DNA from: Pochonia chlamydosporia 170
Taxonomy: Eukaryota; Ascomycota; Sordariomycetes; Hypocreales; Clavicipitaceae
NCBI RefSeq assembly: GCF_001653235.2
Contig: NC_035793.1
Coordinates: 558,001-622,000 of the forward strand
DNA length: 64,000 nucleotides
Direction of reading: 5' to 3'
Shown here piece by piece: positions 11,374 through 23,515 of the stretch (within the stretch, counting starts at the first letter, position 1; each line of letters begins with the position of its first letter). The translations under genes and the position numbers were made by a program. The notes under the pieces were generated by a model. The model saw nothing but the letters and a program-made list of their open reading frames with translations, was not told where the DNA came from and did not search any database.

Positions 11374-12833
11374 TTCTCGAATCTGCTCAATGGGGTGTGA
11401 TGTTTCGCCTATCTCAACGTGCTTTAGAAGAAGATGTTGCTATTTATTCCCAGTTCCATCTACTAGTCCTTGTTAGAAGCCGTACATGTTACTACACTGA
11501 TGAAACCTGCTGCTCGCCTCACTTTTGTTGATCAAAGTGGCGCACAGCTGAAGCGATTTCTTCCAAGATGAAACTTGTTCTATTTGGTCTGCTAGCTGCG
11601 TCGCAATACGCCGTCGCAACATCGCGGTCCGCCTTACTTCCAATACTTTATCCATTTCGTTGGAATCACTAATCTTGAGTTGGTCGCATAAGAAAAGGTG
11701 GCAAGAATTGCCGACTTGTTCCGATGCGGATTGACTTTTCCGCCATTCACAGCCATTCATGGTGATGCAGAGCGGAAAGTCCATGTGTATTCACTCATCA
11801 TTGAAGACGAGAAAGATCATATACAAAATGTAAAAGTAGATTTAAGGCGTCTGCGTCTGGCCTGTACTTAATTCAATAGTGCCAGACTTCTGCTCGAAAG
11901 ACGAGGCAAGATGAGATTGAGCTGCAATATTGGTTATCAAGAAGTGCGTACAGATCCATGGTTCTGCATCGGATGGAGAAAATGTAATAACTCAGATAAA
12001 CATGATGAAGTCATGATATAAAGCCCGACGATGCCCTCTGAGCTGAATGTCCAACAGTCATTCAGTACATCATCTCTATTCTCACTATCACTCTATTATT
12101 CGTTTAAAAGACGTCTATTATCCTCCCGTCTTAGCCATGGAGCCAGTTACAATCACAATCCTCATCGTCTTCGGTGGCTTCTAACAAATTGTGTCTTCAC
12201 AAAGGCAATGCCAACACGGTGCGTATAGTCACCAATTCTACCGAATTCAATGCTAATACTATTTCAGATGAAAGTCACCAAACACAAAGTCAATTTGATG
12301 GAGGAACGCATAATGGTCAATGTTAGAATTGCAAGTCGTTAAACTCAAGCTCGTGGAGGACCATAAACCTACGTCATTCGCTAGTCACTCAATAAACTTG
12401 ACAATTAAACCAACATCCAATTGAACCAGTCTGCCAATTCAGACACTTCCAACAAAACCAGTAACATTGAACCCCAGACCATATCTAATCCTTGGCCAAG
12501 ATTGCACCAGCTGTTAGCGACCCATGCACCACCTACGTCACCACATCGCAAGTCACCCTCACTCAACCGTAGACCTTCCCAAATCGGTAAATACCTCGAA
12601 TCCCCAACGTCCCGTGGTTGGTAAACGAGCCACACCAATTGACCTAGGTCGTCTAAATCAGGCTCGTCGACGTCAAAGCTGCGGATGATGGCATCGTGCT
12701 TTTGTTTTGGACTGAAATACTATGCTATTTAAGATGCCGGCTTGGCAGTCTGAGCAAACCCCAATTCTCACACGACCATCCACTACGTACACTTCCTACA
12801 AACTATAACAATTCCTCAAATTTAACCGTTATT
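11374..12833. other. intergenic region with weak small-transcript signals
   Basis: No firmly supported gene. A 103-codon minus-strand frame (11473-11784) has a helical, Arg/Gln-rich middle but no family resemblance. At 12017-12270 a TATAAA, a C/T-rich stretch, an ATG in good context (12137) and a canonical-looking 49-nt intron (12219-12267, branch gctaat) follow one another, but the only frame encoded is 15 codons. The last part is the promoter of the downstream small secreted protein, with a TATTTAAG element at 12726-12733. Confidence 0.4.
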
Positions 12834-13187
12834 ATGAAGGCCTCACTTCTCCTAGCCTTTGCAATTGGCGCCATCGCCCAAAAGGCATCTCCGCCACCAA
12901 CAGGCCAGCCACCACTACATACCTTCCCTCCCATCGACACCACGGAACTGGTCCCCAGCGGCGCAAGCTTGCCCACAACGCTGGGAACAAAAGTCACTGG
13001 CACAGGTTCAGGTGCTGCTACCGAGACGACCGCAACAACTTCAGGTTCCATGTCAGCTTCTACGTCTGGCTCGGCTTCCACGGCCGCCACCAACGGAACA
13101 AGCACGTCTTCTGGGCTGGCGATGCCCACGGGCCAGGTTCACCTTGCGCCTGTGTTGGGAATAGCGGCTGCTGTTATGATGCTGTAA
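12834..13187 (+). CDS. small secreted Ser/Thr-rich protein, probably GPI-anchored
   Basis: An intronless 117-residue protein. The start at 12834 gives a clean signal peptide (MKASLLLAFAIGAIAQ, cleavage near 16); the longer upstream frame beginning at 12696 would bury it. The mature part is Pro-rich at first, then Ser/Thr/Ala/Gly-rich, as in O-mannosylated wall proteins. It ends in a short hydrophobic tail (about 102-117, ending AAAVMML) after a small-residue stretch, which suggests a GPI-attachment signal. It has no cysteines, so it is not a hydrophobin or a typical disulfide-stabilised effector. A TATTTAAG element lies about 100 bases upstream. A wall or surface role is inferred from composition only. 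Confidence 0.75.
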   Translation: MKASLLLAFAIGAIAQKASPPPTGQPPLHTFPPIDTTELVPSGASLPTTLGTKVTGTGSGAATETTATTSGSMSASTSGSASTAATNGTSTSSGLAMPTGQVHLAPVLGIAAAVMML

Positions 13188-13345
13188 TTGGAATAATGGA
13201 TAATCAGGGTTGGAGTTGGTTGTTGGATGAGGGGAATGGCATTGGTCAAGAAGTTGTATCACGCATATTCGCGACAGACTGTAACTGTCTAAGCATTCAT
13301 ACCATAGCTCTGTACAATAATAATCATCTACACCATCCATTCTAC

Positions 13346-15256
13346 TTACACCGGACTCGTACACCCAAAGCTCGAGGCAACACTATTCCCGGAAAACGCA
13401 GAAATCAACCCCTCAATACTAGAATATACTCCCAGCCCCGTCGTCGTCAACCCACCCAGCATGTACAACAAATTGAACAGATTAAAAAACGGCCGCTTCA
13501 TAAACCCCCTCCTCCACCTCGCAAGCCCCGTATCCACGTAATTATACGTCCTCGTCTGCGGATCAAACTTTTCCTGCTCAGGAACCATGGCATCCTTATG
13601 GATCCAGAAGCCCAGCGCCATCAACGCAGGGAATGTATAACTGAAGCTGAGAACGAAGAACGCACCGATAAGGCCGGAAATATACGAAAACTGCGGAATA
13701 GCAGCGGCGACAATAAACGCAATGGACCAGTATACGGGGATGATGACCGCCCACATGAGCTTGCCCTTGCGGACGGTCAGCGGGGGGAAATTGAACAGCC
13801 GCTCAAAGACTTCGATGTAGATGACTTTGAGGCCGATGTTGCCGTATAATCCCGCGGCGATGAGGCCAGTGACAATGTTCATGACGTTGGTGATTGTTTG
13901 GAAGACGTACGACGAGAGGCCTTGCATGACGGGGTTGAATGCGAATTGGCCTTGGTACGAATACACAAAGATGCCGAAGAACATGTACATGCTATAGATG
14001 AAGACTTGGCCGCATAGAAGACCTTTCCAAAAGTCCATGGGGTGACGCATTTCAGCGAGGAAGGCCGTGAATGTCATGCACCCGCCGTAGGAATAGACAG
14101 CTTGGTTGAGGCCGTTGAGGGAGGCGACGAAGCCGGTGCCGCCGCTTGCGAAGCCATCGGGGGGAGTTCCTGCAAATGTGCGAATGGGACCGGGTGCAAA
14201 GTTGTCGCCGAATGAAGCTTGTGTTGCTTTGAAGTTGGGGGGATAGTGGACAACTACTCCGACGCTGTATGTTGTTAGCTTCCTTGATCTATACAAGCGT
14301 GGAAGTTTGAGACAGAACATACCAAATGAAGATGATGGCAACGTTAATCCAGACTGCAAAGTTGGCAATCCATCCGAATCGCTGTAGGGTCCTGACCTGG
14401 CCGAGAATAAAACCAGCAGCCATGAAGATAATCAGACAAGCCACGAAGCAGATCCCATTGCCGTTCGATCCATTGTTTCCCTGAGAAATCTGCGAAATAG
14501 ACTGCCCATTACTCAAAATCAGACTGCACACCGACAGCAGCAGCTGCAGACCAAGCATGACATTGAGCAATATCTGCGGAATGCGGCCAAATATGCGAAA
14601 GTAAATATCGCCATACGTGTGCATAGGATATCTGTCGGAATCGAGACCAAGGAAAGCCTTCCAAATAATCCACCCGGAACTACCATCAACACTAGTTAGC
14701 ATTCCATTACTTCAAAGACGTATTCCTACTCCTAATATGGTTTTACTTACTATCCTGCCATTGCGCCAAACACAGTGTACAGAGCCACACCAGGTCCATA
14801 GCCCATCTGCGCAAAAGCCCAGGGCGTTGAAAACGGTCCCAACACATCCGTTGTGATGAGGTAGAAAATGGATCCCCAGGACGCTGTACGGATAGCCCGA
14901 CTAGCTTGCTTCCACTCCTTTTCCGAGACGCCCGTGATAATCTCTTCGTCGCTAGAATATACGTCTGCCACAGAGGTTGCCGGATCGGTGTGGTGGCCCT
15001 TTGAGAAGCGGCTCTTTAGAGTATTCTTGACAGTTCGTGGGCCGCGCTTGTCAAGCATGGCCTTGTTTGCTAGGGCTTCATCGGCACGAGTTCGCTCAGC
15101 CCAGTAGATGAATTCTTCAAAGGTGATGGATGAGTCGTTTCCGCATGTAGGTTGGTAGACATCGTGGGCTGGCTTCTCAGAGAGCGATAAACGAGGGTCG
15201 CCTTCTGCGCTGATCATGCCGAGTGGTACGGACATTTTTTTGTGTGTGAGTAGCAC
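13346..15256 (-). CDS. AAAP-family amino-acid permease (neutral amino-acid transporter type)
   Basis: Three exons: 15256 (or 15235) to 14751, 14691-14323 and 14264-13346. The introns are 59 and 58 nt with gctaac branch points, and the phases agree. Starting at the second methionine (15235, MSVPLGM) gives 590 residues. A long hydrophilic N-terminus is followed by about eleven transmembrane helices, beginning with SIFYLITTDVLGPFSTPWAFAQMG and a SSGWIIWKAFLGLDSDRYP segment typical of fungal relatives of the Neurospora neutral amino-acid permease MTR. Later segments such as NQAVYSYGGCMTFTAFLAEM also fit the AAAP fold. It likely imports amino acids by proton symport at the plasma membrane; which ones cannot be told. 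Its 1.6-kb upstream region is shared with the 3' end of the P450 gene. Confidence 0.88.
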
Positions 15257-16865
15257 GAGGCTACGGTCCCCAAAGTGAGGTGGTGTGTCTTGGTAGAGAC
15301 TCTGTCTCCGTGTAAATCACAGCACGAGATGTTGGGTATACGAATCTGAAAGGTTGGAGCAGAGGATGAGAAATCGCAGACAGGATGCAAGCTAGATTTA
15401 AAGAGATTTATTCCAGGACGGTATGTCCGTGATAGGAGAGCTCTCCACGGAAGCTTCCCCAACGACCCTTTATCTCCAACATCCACTGATATCAAGGCAC
15501 ATCAAAGGCGCTCCAATCTCCGACTCACGCCTTGGCCGATGAAGCTTCAAGATTCGCCGACTCCGAACCAATGCCTTCCGTTGTGACAGCAGGCGTCGGA
15601 ACGAGATCGGAGCCCATGACTGAGAAGCAGTTGCCATATGTATCAATCTTCAGTGAGAGACCACTCGGAAAACTCGGTATTCTTCAAAGTTTTTACTTTT
15701 CCAGAAGACTAGCCGCAGAGTGGTGGCGAACAGGACCGTTGCGGATGTTTCAGTGGCTCGGTGGAGAAGCTTAATTCCAAAAGCAGAGTCATGGCGTCGG
15801 CTGGACAGTCCACATAGGGCAAAAGGCAGCGCCTCGATCCACCGGGAAGGATGAAATCTTCACTAAAACCCATGGCAGTTGGAATGTCCGTTTTAAAGCC
15901 GGCAGTTCAGGGCTGTCACGCAACTAGCAAGCACAGTTGGCTGATGCTGACCTCGACTTACTCAGGAACAGGATAGAAAGAGGAACCGGGCAGAACACGG
16001 GCGTGCTGTGGTCTCAGAAGGCGTAAAGGTGTTCCAAGGGCTTCTAGGTGTCATTATTCATCTTGAATATCGCCTCCTACGAGAATCTAGCCTCGGTCGT
16101 TTTGTGTTGCTCCGCTCCCACAGGGATGGACAGGCGGATACCGTCTCCATCATTCTACCATGGAATCTCGGAATAGAAGCGTATCCGGGCCACTCGGTGA
16201 CATTGTCCAGATAGTTAATGCCGCACTTATAAGGATGACGATTGAGAGAAACATAGACAGTATTGAGATCAATATATAGACCAAGGCGCAAGGGTGCAGA
16301 GTTTCTCGCCCGAGCTGGCCTGTCCTGAAGAACTGGTTCCTGTTCAACTGTCGAAAGGCTGCCTGGATACAGTATGACGTCTTCCGAAAGAGTTAGCAGA
16401 TCGACGAATCATTTGAGCCTCAATGACAATGGGGCTTGCGGCAAATGCGTGCCGTCAGGGCCCATGGCGGTTCTTTCGGCACATATGTTGCTCCACCGGG
16501 CGGCGCTCTAGTCATGGAACTTGGAGCCCGGAGTTTTCGGGCCAGAAAGGGCGAGTTGCCATTGATACAAAGGTCGAAGTCTTGGAGCCAAATTCGGTTT
16601 GTGATACACTCCCATCAGTGAGGCTGTGGAGGCCCTGCGAGAAACTTGGCAGCCCCTGGGGTTGACTTCAGAGATAAAGATGATGCGTCTGGGGAGAGAA
16701 TACAATTTTGAACTGACATTGGATACTCAATCTTGTATATCATAGATGAATCAATGAAACCTCAAATATGATGAAGTTAATTTGTAGACATGACTCCCAC
16801 TTGGCCAGTATTACCGTCTGTTCAGACAGATACCGGATTTCTCGTCATTGTGCTCGTATGCAATC
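15257..16865. other. intergenic: permease promoter and P450 3' region
   Basis: About 1.6 kb without a supported gene. The short frames on both strands (15532-15774, 16008-16214, 16058-16291, 16423-16665) are mutually overlapping and featureless. Both flanking genes are on the minus strand, so this is the permease promoter plus the P450 3' UTR and terminator. Confidence 0.5.
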
Positions 16866-18754
16866 TCAGTCCTCTCCCAGCCTCGTAATCACCATTGGCA
16901 TATTGCTCTGGTACATAAACCACGCGTTGAAGCATTTCCACTCACCCTTGGGGTCGGAAAATTGGATCTATGGTATAAACCCCGGTCAGCAAATCTGCTC
17001 CCATGAGGCTCTCCACAGCATCATGTACATTGGTGTTGTTACACAATGCTTTAGTCCCCGGATACCGGCACAGGAGAGGATACAGTAGGTAACACTTACA
17101 TAAAACATGCTGTACAACGTGGCCATAAGCTTGTACATTTCCGCCTTGGCAAAATGCTTCCCCATACAGACTCTGCTGCCGGCCCCGAACATGAAGTCAG
17201 TAGTTTCCTCCATGCGTCGACGCCGATGGACAAAGCGCCCAGCGTCCTCATCGGGCTTCTTTAGCCAGCGCTCCGGGACGAAATCATCAATTTCTGCGCC
17301 GAAGATGTCCGTATCCCTTGTCACGACAGCGGGATTTATACCTACGACTGTGCCACCAGGGATAAAGCGACCGTCCGGAAGTTGGAATCCCGTAGATGGT
17401 GCTTCTCGTTCGAACATCAAGCCTACAGCCGGACTCATGCGTGACGCCTCCCGTATGACTGCGTCTAGATATGGCAGCTTGTTGACCTCCTTCCATGGCG
17501 CAGGGAGGGAGAGATTTGCCTCGGAGAGTTCGGCCTGTAACCTCCTCTGCGACTCTGGATATTTAGCAAGATAGTAAACGACAGGTCGCAGAGCCCCGGC
17601 TGTTGAATCCCCACCTGCCAACACATTCAGCATGAGCCAATTGACTACCTGGTTGTTATCTGCGATATCTGGATAGACGTCTTTAAGGCCGTTGTACTTT
17701 TCTATGAAAGTCTTGACCTCAGTACGTGCGATGGTACCTTCGACAAGTCCCTTCTGGTAGTCAGCCAGAATTTTGACCGTGTATAGAAATCCATTAACCA
17801 AGGGTTTCGGGCCGAGTCGGTAGATGGGATTCTTGTCGAGCCAGTTGTCGAGCCAGGGCATTTGTGACACCTTGGCAGATGCAATGGGGCTCGTCAGCAA
17901 CATGGCAAAACAGGACATGCACTACCTGAACTTACGGGTGCGAAATAGCAGAGGCCACCTGTGGATTCCTTGATCATACCTTGGACGTCTTTTTCTTCAT
18001 CGATGAAGCCATAATGTCTTCCAAAGGTAGCGTTGGCTGCAAAATCCCATGCGACTGGAACGTCAGGTCAGCCTTTTGATCGCTTATCGATTCAAATTAC
18101 CATGTTCTGGAGTCCAGCGTCGTACAGTATGTTAACCAATCATCCATCATGCAGACCATTTTTGGATTATCGGCAAACTTGTTTCCAAGTCTGCTGACGA
18201 ATTTGTGGATGGTTTCGTCCATCAATGGTTCAAGTTCCAAAATTCTGGATAGGGTCCAAAAGCCCCCAATTGGCTTGGTGTACTTGCTGTGAAAGGCCTC
18301 GTCTTGCGTATTGAAGATGTTCGAAATTCTGTGACCATTGACAACCACGTCATTGACTCGGTACATTTTACTCTAGTTATGACATAGCCGAGTCAGTATA
18401 ACTCCCTTTGCAAAGCCTGCACCTGACTGAGGCAACCGGGAGAGTGCTAACCTTTTTCCACGCAGCTTTACTTGTGCTGGCATACACCAATTTGATCAGG
18501 TTTGTGTCACTCAAACTAATTGTGTTTGGTCCAATGCGAACCGCCTGGCCCCATTTTCTGTGCCACCCTCGGGTGATAGTGTCAATATTACCAGAGGCTG
18601 TCAAGGATGCCCTCCAAGCATCTGTAACTTTGGCGGCAAATGGGCCAGGGAATTCTTTCAATGGTGAGAAGAAGTACTCCCAGAGTACCTTGAGAGAGAC
18701 GAGTAGCACGAATAAAGATCCAAGTTGGGTCACTGTGATAGAAAAAATAGACAT
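16866..18754 (-). CDS. cytochrome P450 monooxygenase (pisatin-demethylase-like group)
   Basis: Five exons (18754-18452, 18372-18126, 18054-17936, 17870-17100, 16967-16866) join in phase to 513 residues, a normal P450 length. There is an N-terminal membrane anchor (about 5-28) and a PFPGP-like hinge (EFPGPFAAK). The I-helix shows AGGDST (308-313), the K-helix ExxR is EASR (364-367), the PERW motif is near 422-425, and the heme loop is FGAGSRVCMGKH with ligand Cys458. Exon junction residues (KKSKMYRVND, LTYFAWDFAAN, YFAPVSQMP) match the usual run of this fungal group. It should be an ER-bound, NADPH-P450-reductase-dependent hydroxylase; the substrate is unknown. No terpene synthase, PKS or NRPS lies nearby. 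The terminal exon (intron 132 nt) is the least certain part. Confidence 0.9.
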
Positions 18755-21397
18755 GTTTAATGTTAAAGGTGGTCCCTTTTCGGATTTGTTCCAGGCTTGT
18801 CTGTGCGAGTAATGAAGCGAGAAAAGATGCTGTGTCCTAGAAACTTCGGCAACCACAATCAGTGCAGTAAGAATGCGGGGAAGGGATATGATTTTAGAGC
18901 ATATGTTTATGGCGACATAATAAGATGGATCCTTGGCCAGCATTAAGTAATTCGACTCCGGGATGCTTCTTCATGGGGGCTGTAAAGGCAGTCAAAGAAG
19001 ACTCGAGCCACCTCCACTGGAGATAGCAAGTCAGTCTTCTGATCCGGTGATCTGTTGGTGGCATGAATACACAATGGTTTGTGGTTGGTTCAGGTTGCTT
19101 GCTATTGGACCCTGTTGAATGCAGATGACTAGCAGATGTTTGCATGAACAAACTATAATCTTACTGACCAGATTGTCTGGGGTCTGCGATGATCAGGCCA
19201 GGCATGGGTCTGGGCAACAGCAGTTTGCCCCTCCATGCGTTGATCCTGTTACTGCAGCAGATATTTGCTGCAAATTCCAACAGCCTGTTTATGATTTGCA
19301 TTATTCAGACAACGACCATTCATCACCTGGTCCGGAGTAATCCGTAGTAAATATGGGGTAATGACGGGACATTGTCCCTTCACCTGGATGACCGGGTGAC
19401 GTCGCTGGCCACATTTGCAAACGCGCAGAATGTCTGAGACACTGTCAGCACGCAGCCGTCTTGAATTTGTCTCGTAGGTTAATGTGAGTTGAGTCTTGAC
19501 TCCAGAAACATGGCTTGTGATGAAGCCGGGTTGTATACACCCACTTACAGTACCTAGTGGATGAAGAAACCATGACTGTGGAAACGTGGTTCGGCCGCTA
19601 TAATCGACGGGAACCACTTCCAAGTTGCCGCCAGCCTTTCTTAAAGGCGCTAAGAATTGAGAGTGTGTCCAGTAAGTTAATTCCCCGATTGTGACTAGGT
19701 GTACCCGGACGATCAACGATGACGAGACCTTATGCTTTGTAGAAGCCTTGGATATGGTACGGTACGAGACGTGCAATCGTTCTTACGCTTCAAATGAGAT
19801 TTCGATACCAGTACTGATCCGAGGTGGTGACTCGGCCGATCATTTGGTGAGCTTATTCTTGGTGTACGCTGTGAAACCATCCGAGCAGTAGTGTTGCAGA
19901 TTGTTTTCGTGTCCACAAGTCATTGACCAAAACATCTTGTCGGTCCCTTCGAAAGTATGTCAAATGGGAACATGCAGTACTCCGTACACTCTCGGGTTAG
20001 TCACTGCAGAGAGTCGGAATCTTCCGTCGCAGTATCAGTGTTGTTTCCATAGCCTCAAACTTGGTGATAGGGAGCTGGGCTTGGTCAGGATGCCACATTC
20101 CCGCAATAAATTCCAAACACAATGCCAACAAGCATCATCTTGAGAAAGTGCTGGGGATGCCAGACGCGTTAACGGGCGCCGCCACCTTCTGTCCGGTATC
20201 ACCATGCGGCCTTGTTGCCTCCCGTCCCCAAGACCCACCACCTCAACTCCTGGCTTGGTGGTGTTTGAGGTATGTTGTGATTATATGCTGGGGAAAAAGC
20301 AAAGCACGTATAGTCGTGTACATACGGAATCACATAATCGTCATTTAGGCTGAATTTGGATGCCTTCTCTTCTCTGAGCCATCAAGACGACAATGTAGTT
20401 GGCACAGCCATGACCCCAACATGAAAAACTGCTTCAACACTGCACCGGACTTGGCAAACCTGATTGAATCAACACTTTAATACTCCGCATCAACGGAAAG
20501 GGGTCAGTCCCTTTTTAGCCCTTGAGAGGTGGGGATTATGGCGGTCATCACTAATACAGGGGGTATATTGCGATCAAGTCCAATAACAGGATGCCAACTA
20601 CGGAGTAAATTCCCCAGACTCTGGACATGTTGACGCTGCCAGGGAGGAGAGGTTCATTGTAGCTGAATCCACTGGATGTACCGGGTGCTTTCCGCGACAA
20701 ATATCCTGGCCAACAATGCGGATTGGTGCTCCAGACAGAGCACCAAATACGGACTCCATGTTCAGAATGAAGCCTGGAATCCAGCCACTCCACACAATCC
20801 TTGCCAATGATTTGATTCGCAATCCCGACATTGTGGCAGTCTTCGACGGTGGTTGTATGGATCGGTTCGGAACAAATGATGTGTCTGTTTCCCACGGACG
20901 GGGTTCGTGTGACGGGCCGTTGTCGTCAAGATTTGAACCATTTGCCATTTTCCTCAACACCAAACGCTGACCATTGGGGAAAGCTGAGTCTGCGTACTGA
21001 AACATAGCCTGTAGGTCGCCTCTTCCGTGTCGGGAGGCGGACGCCATCTTGTCCCTCAACCAGCTCTATCTCTGCCTCATGGCCGGGGGTAACCCGGGAC
21101 AGAACGAGGAGTCAAATCTCCCTCTATGATGCATGAGAGAACGCTGCACAGCAGAGGTGAACCGAGACCTTGCACAACGTCAAAAATGAGCTTTTCTGTA
21201 CTCCCTATGAAGTCAGTTTTGATTCTTTGTGTGACAAAGAAGGGATGGATTCGCTCCTCTTACGGAGAAGTGATGTCCCAAGATCGTTTATAGACTCGTT
21301 CTGTATCCTTGGATCATAGGTGGATAGCCTCGTCTACACGCATGTCGGTTCTTTAGAGTCATCAAAGGCTTCAACAATAACGTAAACCACAGAGAAG
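18755..21397. other. divergent intergenic region with weak open frames
   Basis: 2.6 kb between the divergent P450 and rhodopsin-like receptor genes. Two overlapping minus-strand frames lie at 20551-20895 (114 codons) and 20598-21059 (153 codons). The latter begins MRDKMASASRHGRGD and could be a hypothetical protein, but it has no recognisable domain or conserved intron. The frame at 19249-19776 is equally featureless. Two exact copies of the palindrome-like TACTCCGTA/TACGGAGTA occur at 19978-19986 and 20599-20607. I call no gene here. Confidence 0.4.
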
Positions 21398-22799
21398 ATG
21401 GCGTTGTCGGCTCCTGAGTACCTGGCTCAAGGTCAGTCAGAACAGTTGAAGCGAATTCTCTGGGTTGCCACGGTGCTTCCGACCTTGTTTGTGCTTATGC
21501 GCTGCTACACGAGAGTATGTCTAAGGAGAGTATTCGGACTCGATGACTATTTCATGGTGGCGGCGGTGGTACGTCGAGAATTGTCAATCTTTGGCCACGG
21601 TCGGGTCGTTTTTTTCTAACTGTCGCTCCAAAGATGCTTCTGATTGCGTATGCTGCAGTCTTGACGGTAGCCGCAGACAAAGGCCTGGGCCGACATCTCG
21701 AATATGTTGCGCAGAATCCGAAAAATGTCCTAGACGTGGCTCTACTCAGTTTTGTGTCACAGCCTTTGGTAATTATGTCGTGTGCGTTTGGGAAAACTTC
21801 CTTCGCCTTGACATTGATCCGAGTGGCAGCACAACGGTGGGTCATTGTTGTGCTCTGGTTCATGATTATTTCCATGAACGTCCTGCACATTTTGATTTCC
21901 ATCTTTGTCTTTACGCGATGCGATGACCCTCGCCATCTGTGGAATCCCACGATTCCCTCGAAATGTTGGTCGGCAGAAGTCTTTGACAATCTTTCGTTGT
22001 TTATCGGCTGTACGTTTGCTTTGAACTTAGAGCTATGTTCTCTGGTCGTGTTCGTTCCTGACTGATTCCTTTCCCACAGCATATTCAGCTGCGACCGACT
22101 TCATTCTTGCACTGTTGCCCTGGGCTATTCTCTGGAAGCTGCAGATGAAGAAGCGAGAAAAGTTTGGCGTTGCCATTGCTATGAGTCTAGGCATCTTGTA
22201 CGTCGTCACTCCATCACAAATGGACAGTTTTGTTCTGACGGAGAGATCGAGGCTAACAATCTCCTCTTTAGTGCAGGTTCCATTGCCATTATCAAGATTC
22301 AGCATCTCGTTGCCAACTCCGATGACAAAGACATTACCTATTCCCTTGCCTCTCTATTGTGGTACGATTATCCCGAGAATAGTACATCACCACAAGTTGC
22401 TAACCACACCACAGGTGGGCTGGAGTAGAAAATGGCGTCATCCTTTTAGGAGCTTGTGTCCCAACCCTTCGTCCCTTGCTCAGGAAGGTCTTCCCAGGCT
22501 CTTCGGCGAGGAGAGAGGAGCCATCTGACAACAGCGAGCTCGTCACTTTTACCAATTTCAACATGTTTGCCCCGAAAAGCAAGCGTGGACATTGGAGTAC
22601 AACAATAGAAACCGAGAAACCTCACGATACCTCAGACGATCAGAGCGACAAGAGCATACTCAAACGATCCCCTGAAGAAAACGAAAATATCGAAATTGTT
22701 CGCCATCCTAGTCGACGTACTACCCGAGCTCTATCAGAATCTTTACCACACCATATCCAAAAGACGATGCAAGTGGATGTTATTTACGATGAACCATGA
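21398..22799 (+). CDS. fungal rhodopsin-like (PTH11-type) seven-helix membrane protein
   Basis: Five exons (21398-21568, 21634-22009, 22080-22197, 22272-22361, 22415-22799) encode 379 residues with consistent phases; introns are 53-74 nt. Seven hydrophobic helices carry the marks of the fungal rhodopsin-domain family: RCYTRVCLRRVFGLDDYFM after TM1, an SYSAATDFILALLPW segment, an SLGIL-AGSIAIIKI region, and WAGVENGVILLGACVPTLRPLL in TM7. A hydrophilic C-terminal tail of about 110 residues is Ser/Glu/Lys-rich and probably cytoplasmic. The N-terminus lacks the cysteine-rich CFEM domain seen in some PTH11 proteins. PTH11 acts in surface sensing before appressorium formation in Magnaporthe, but most of this very large family is uncharacterised. 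Ligand and role are open. Confidence 0.88.
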
Positions 22800-23515
22800 T
22801 TTCCCTTGATTCTTTGTCCATCTTACTATACTATAAACTTTTGCTCCGACTGATACCACAAATGTATTTTGAAAGATATCATTAATTTAAGACAGTCTCG
22901 GCCCCACGTCTGCCCAAACTTGGGAGGTTTGCTACAACTCATGTTTCCTGCTTCGATAGACTTATAAACTGGAGGATTGTAGATGGAAATGTGGTCTATC
23001 AATTTGTACACCAGTTGGATGGATTTCAAATGTCAGAGTACTGGGTATAATCCCTTGTTTCAAGCTTTGTCATGTATCACTTTATGTGAATGTTTGTCAT
23101 TTAATTACTACCCGACACAAGTACATACGTGGCCTATTGGCAAGTTAATTCATATTTGAATGATGCAAAAGTTCATGATGTTGACATGGATTATTAGGCA
23201 ACACAATTCTTGTAGTGTTGATTCCCCCAACTCCCTTGCATTTAGCGTCCTTGTGGCTGTGTTGGTAGATTTGAGAACTCCGCTTTGCTGACGAGGCCAC
23301 GGAATAGGAAGTCGGGTGAAACCAAGGACACTGTGTCTAAAACTTATCAGTGAATGGCATCGTGATGGTGTTTATATAAATGTGTAGGGCTATTCACTTA
23401 CACTGTCGCGTCACCAAAGACAGGCCATTCCATCACTGTACCATTTGATAACCACCAAAATCTCGCTCAGCTTTTTCCTTTCCACCCATTTTGCCTCCAG
23501 TCAAACTCCGAAGGA
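22800..23515. other. intergenic, A/T-rich
   Basis: About 0.7 kb of relatively A/T-rich sequence holding the 3' UTR of the receptor gene and the promoter of the acetyltransferase gene. I see no gene, repeat or RNA structure in it. Confidence 0.5.

Noticed and set aside
13196..13849. 217-codon plus-strand frame
   Set aside because: Antisense shadow of the amino-acid permease 3' exon; no independent features.
20598..21059. 153-codon minus-strand frame as a hypothetical gene
   Set aside because: No domain, no intron support, overlapped by another frame; mentioned only in the gap description.
16866..22799. Secondary-metabolite cluster around the P450
   Set aside because: No backbone enzyme (PKS, NRPS, terpene synthase) or pathway-specific regulator is visible nearby.
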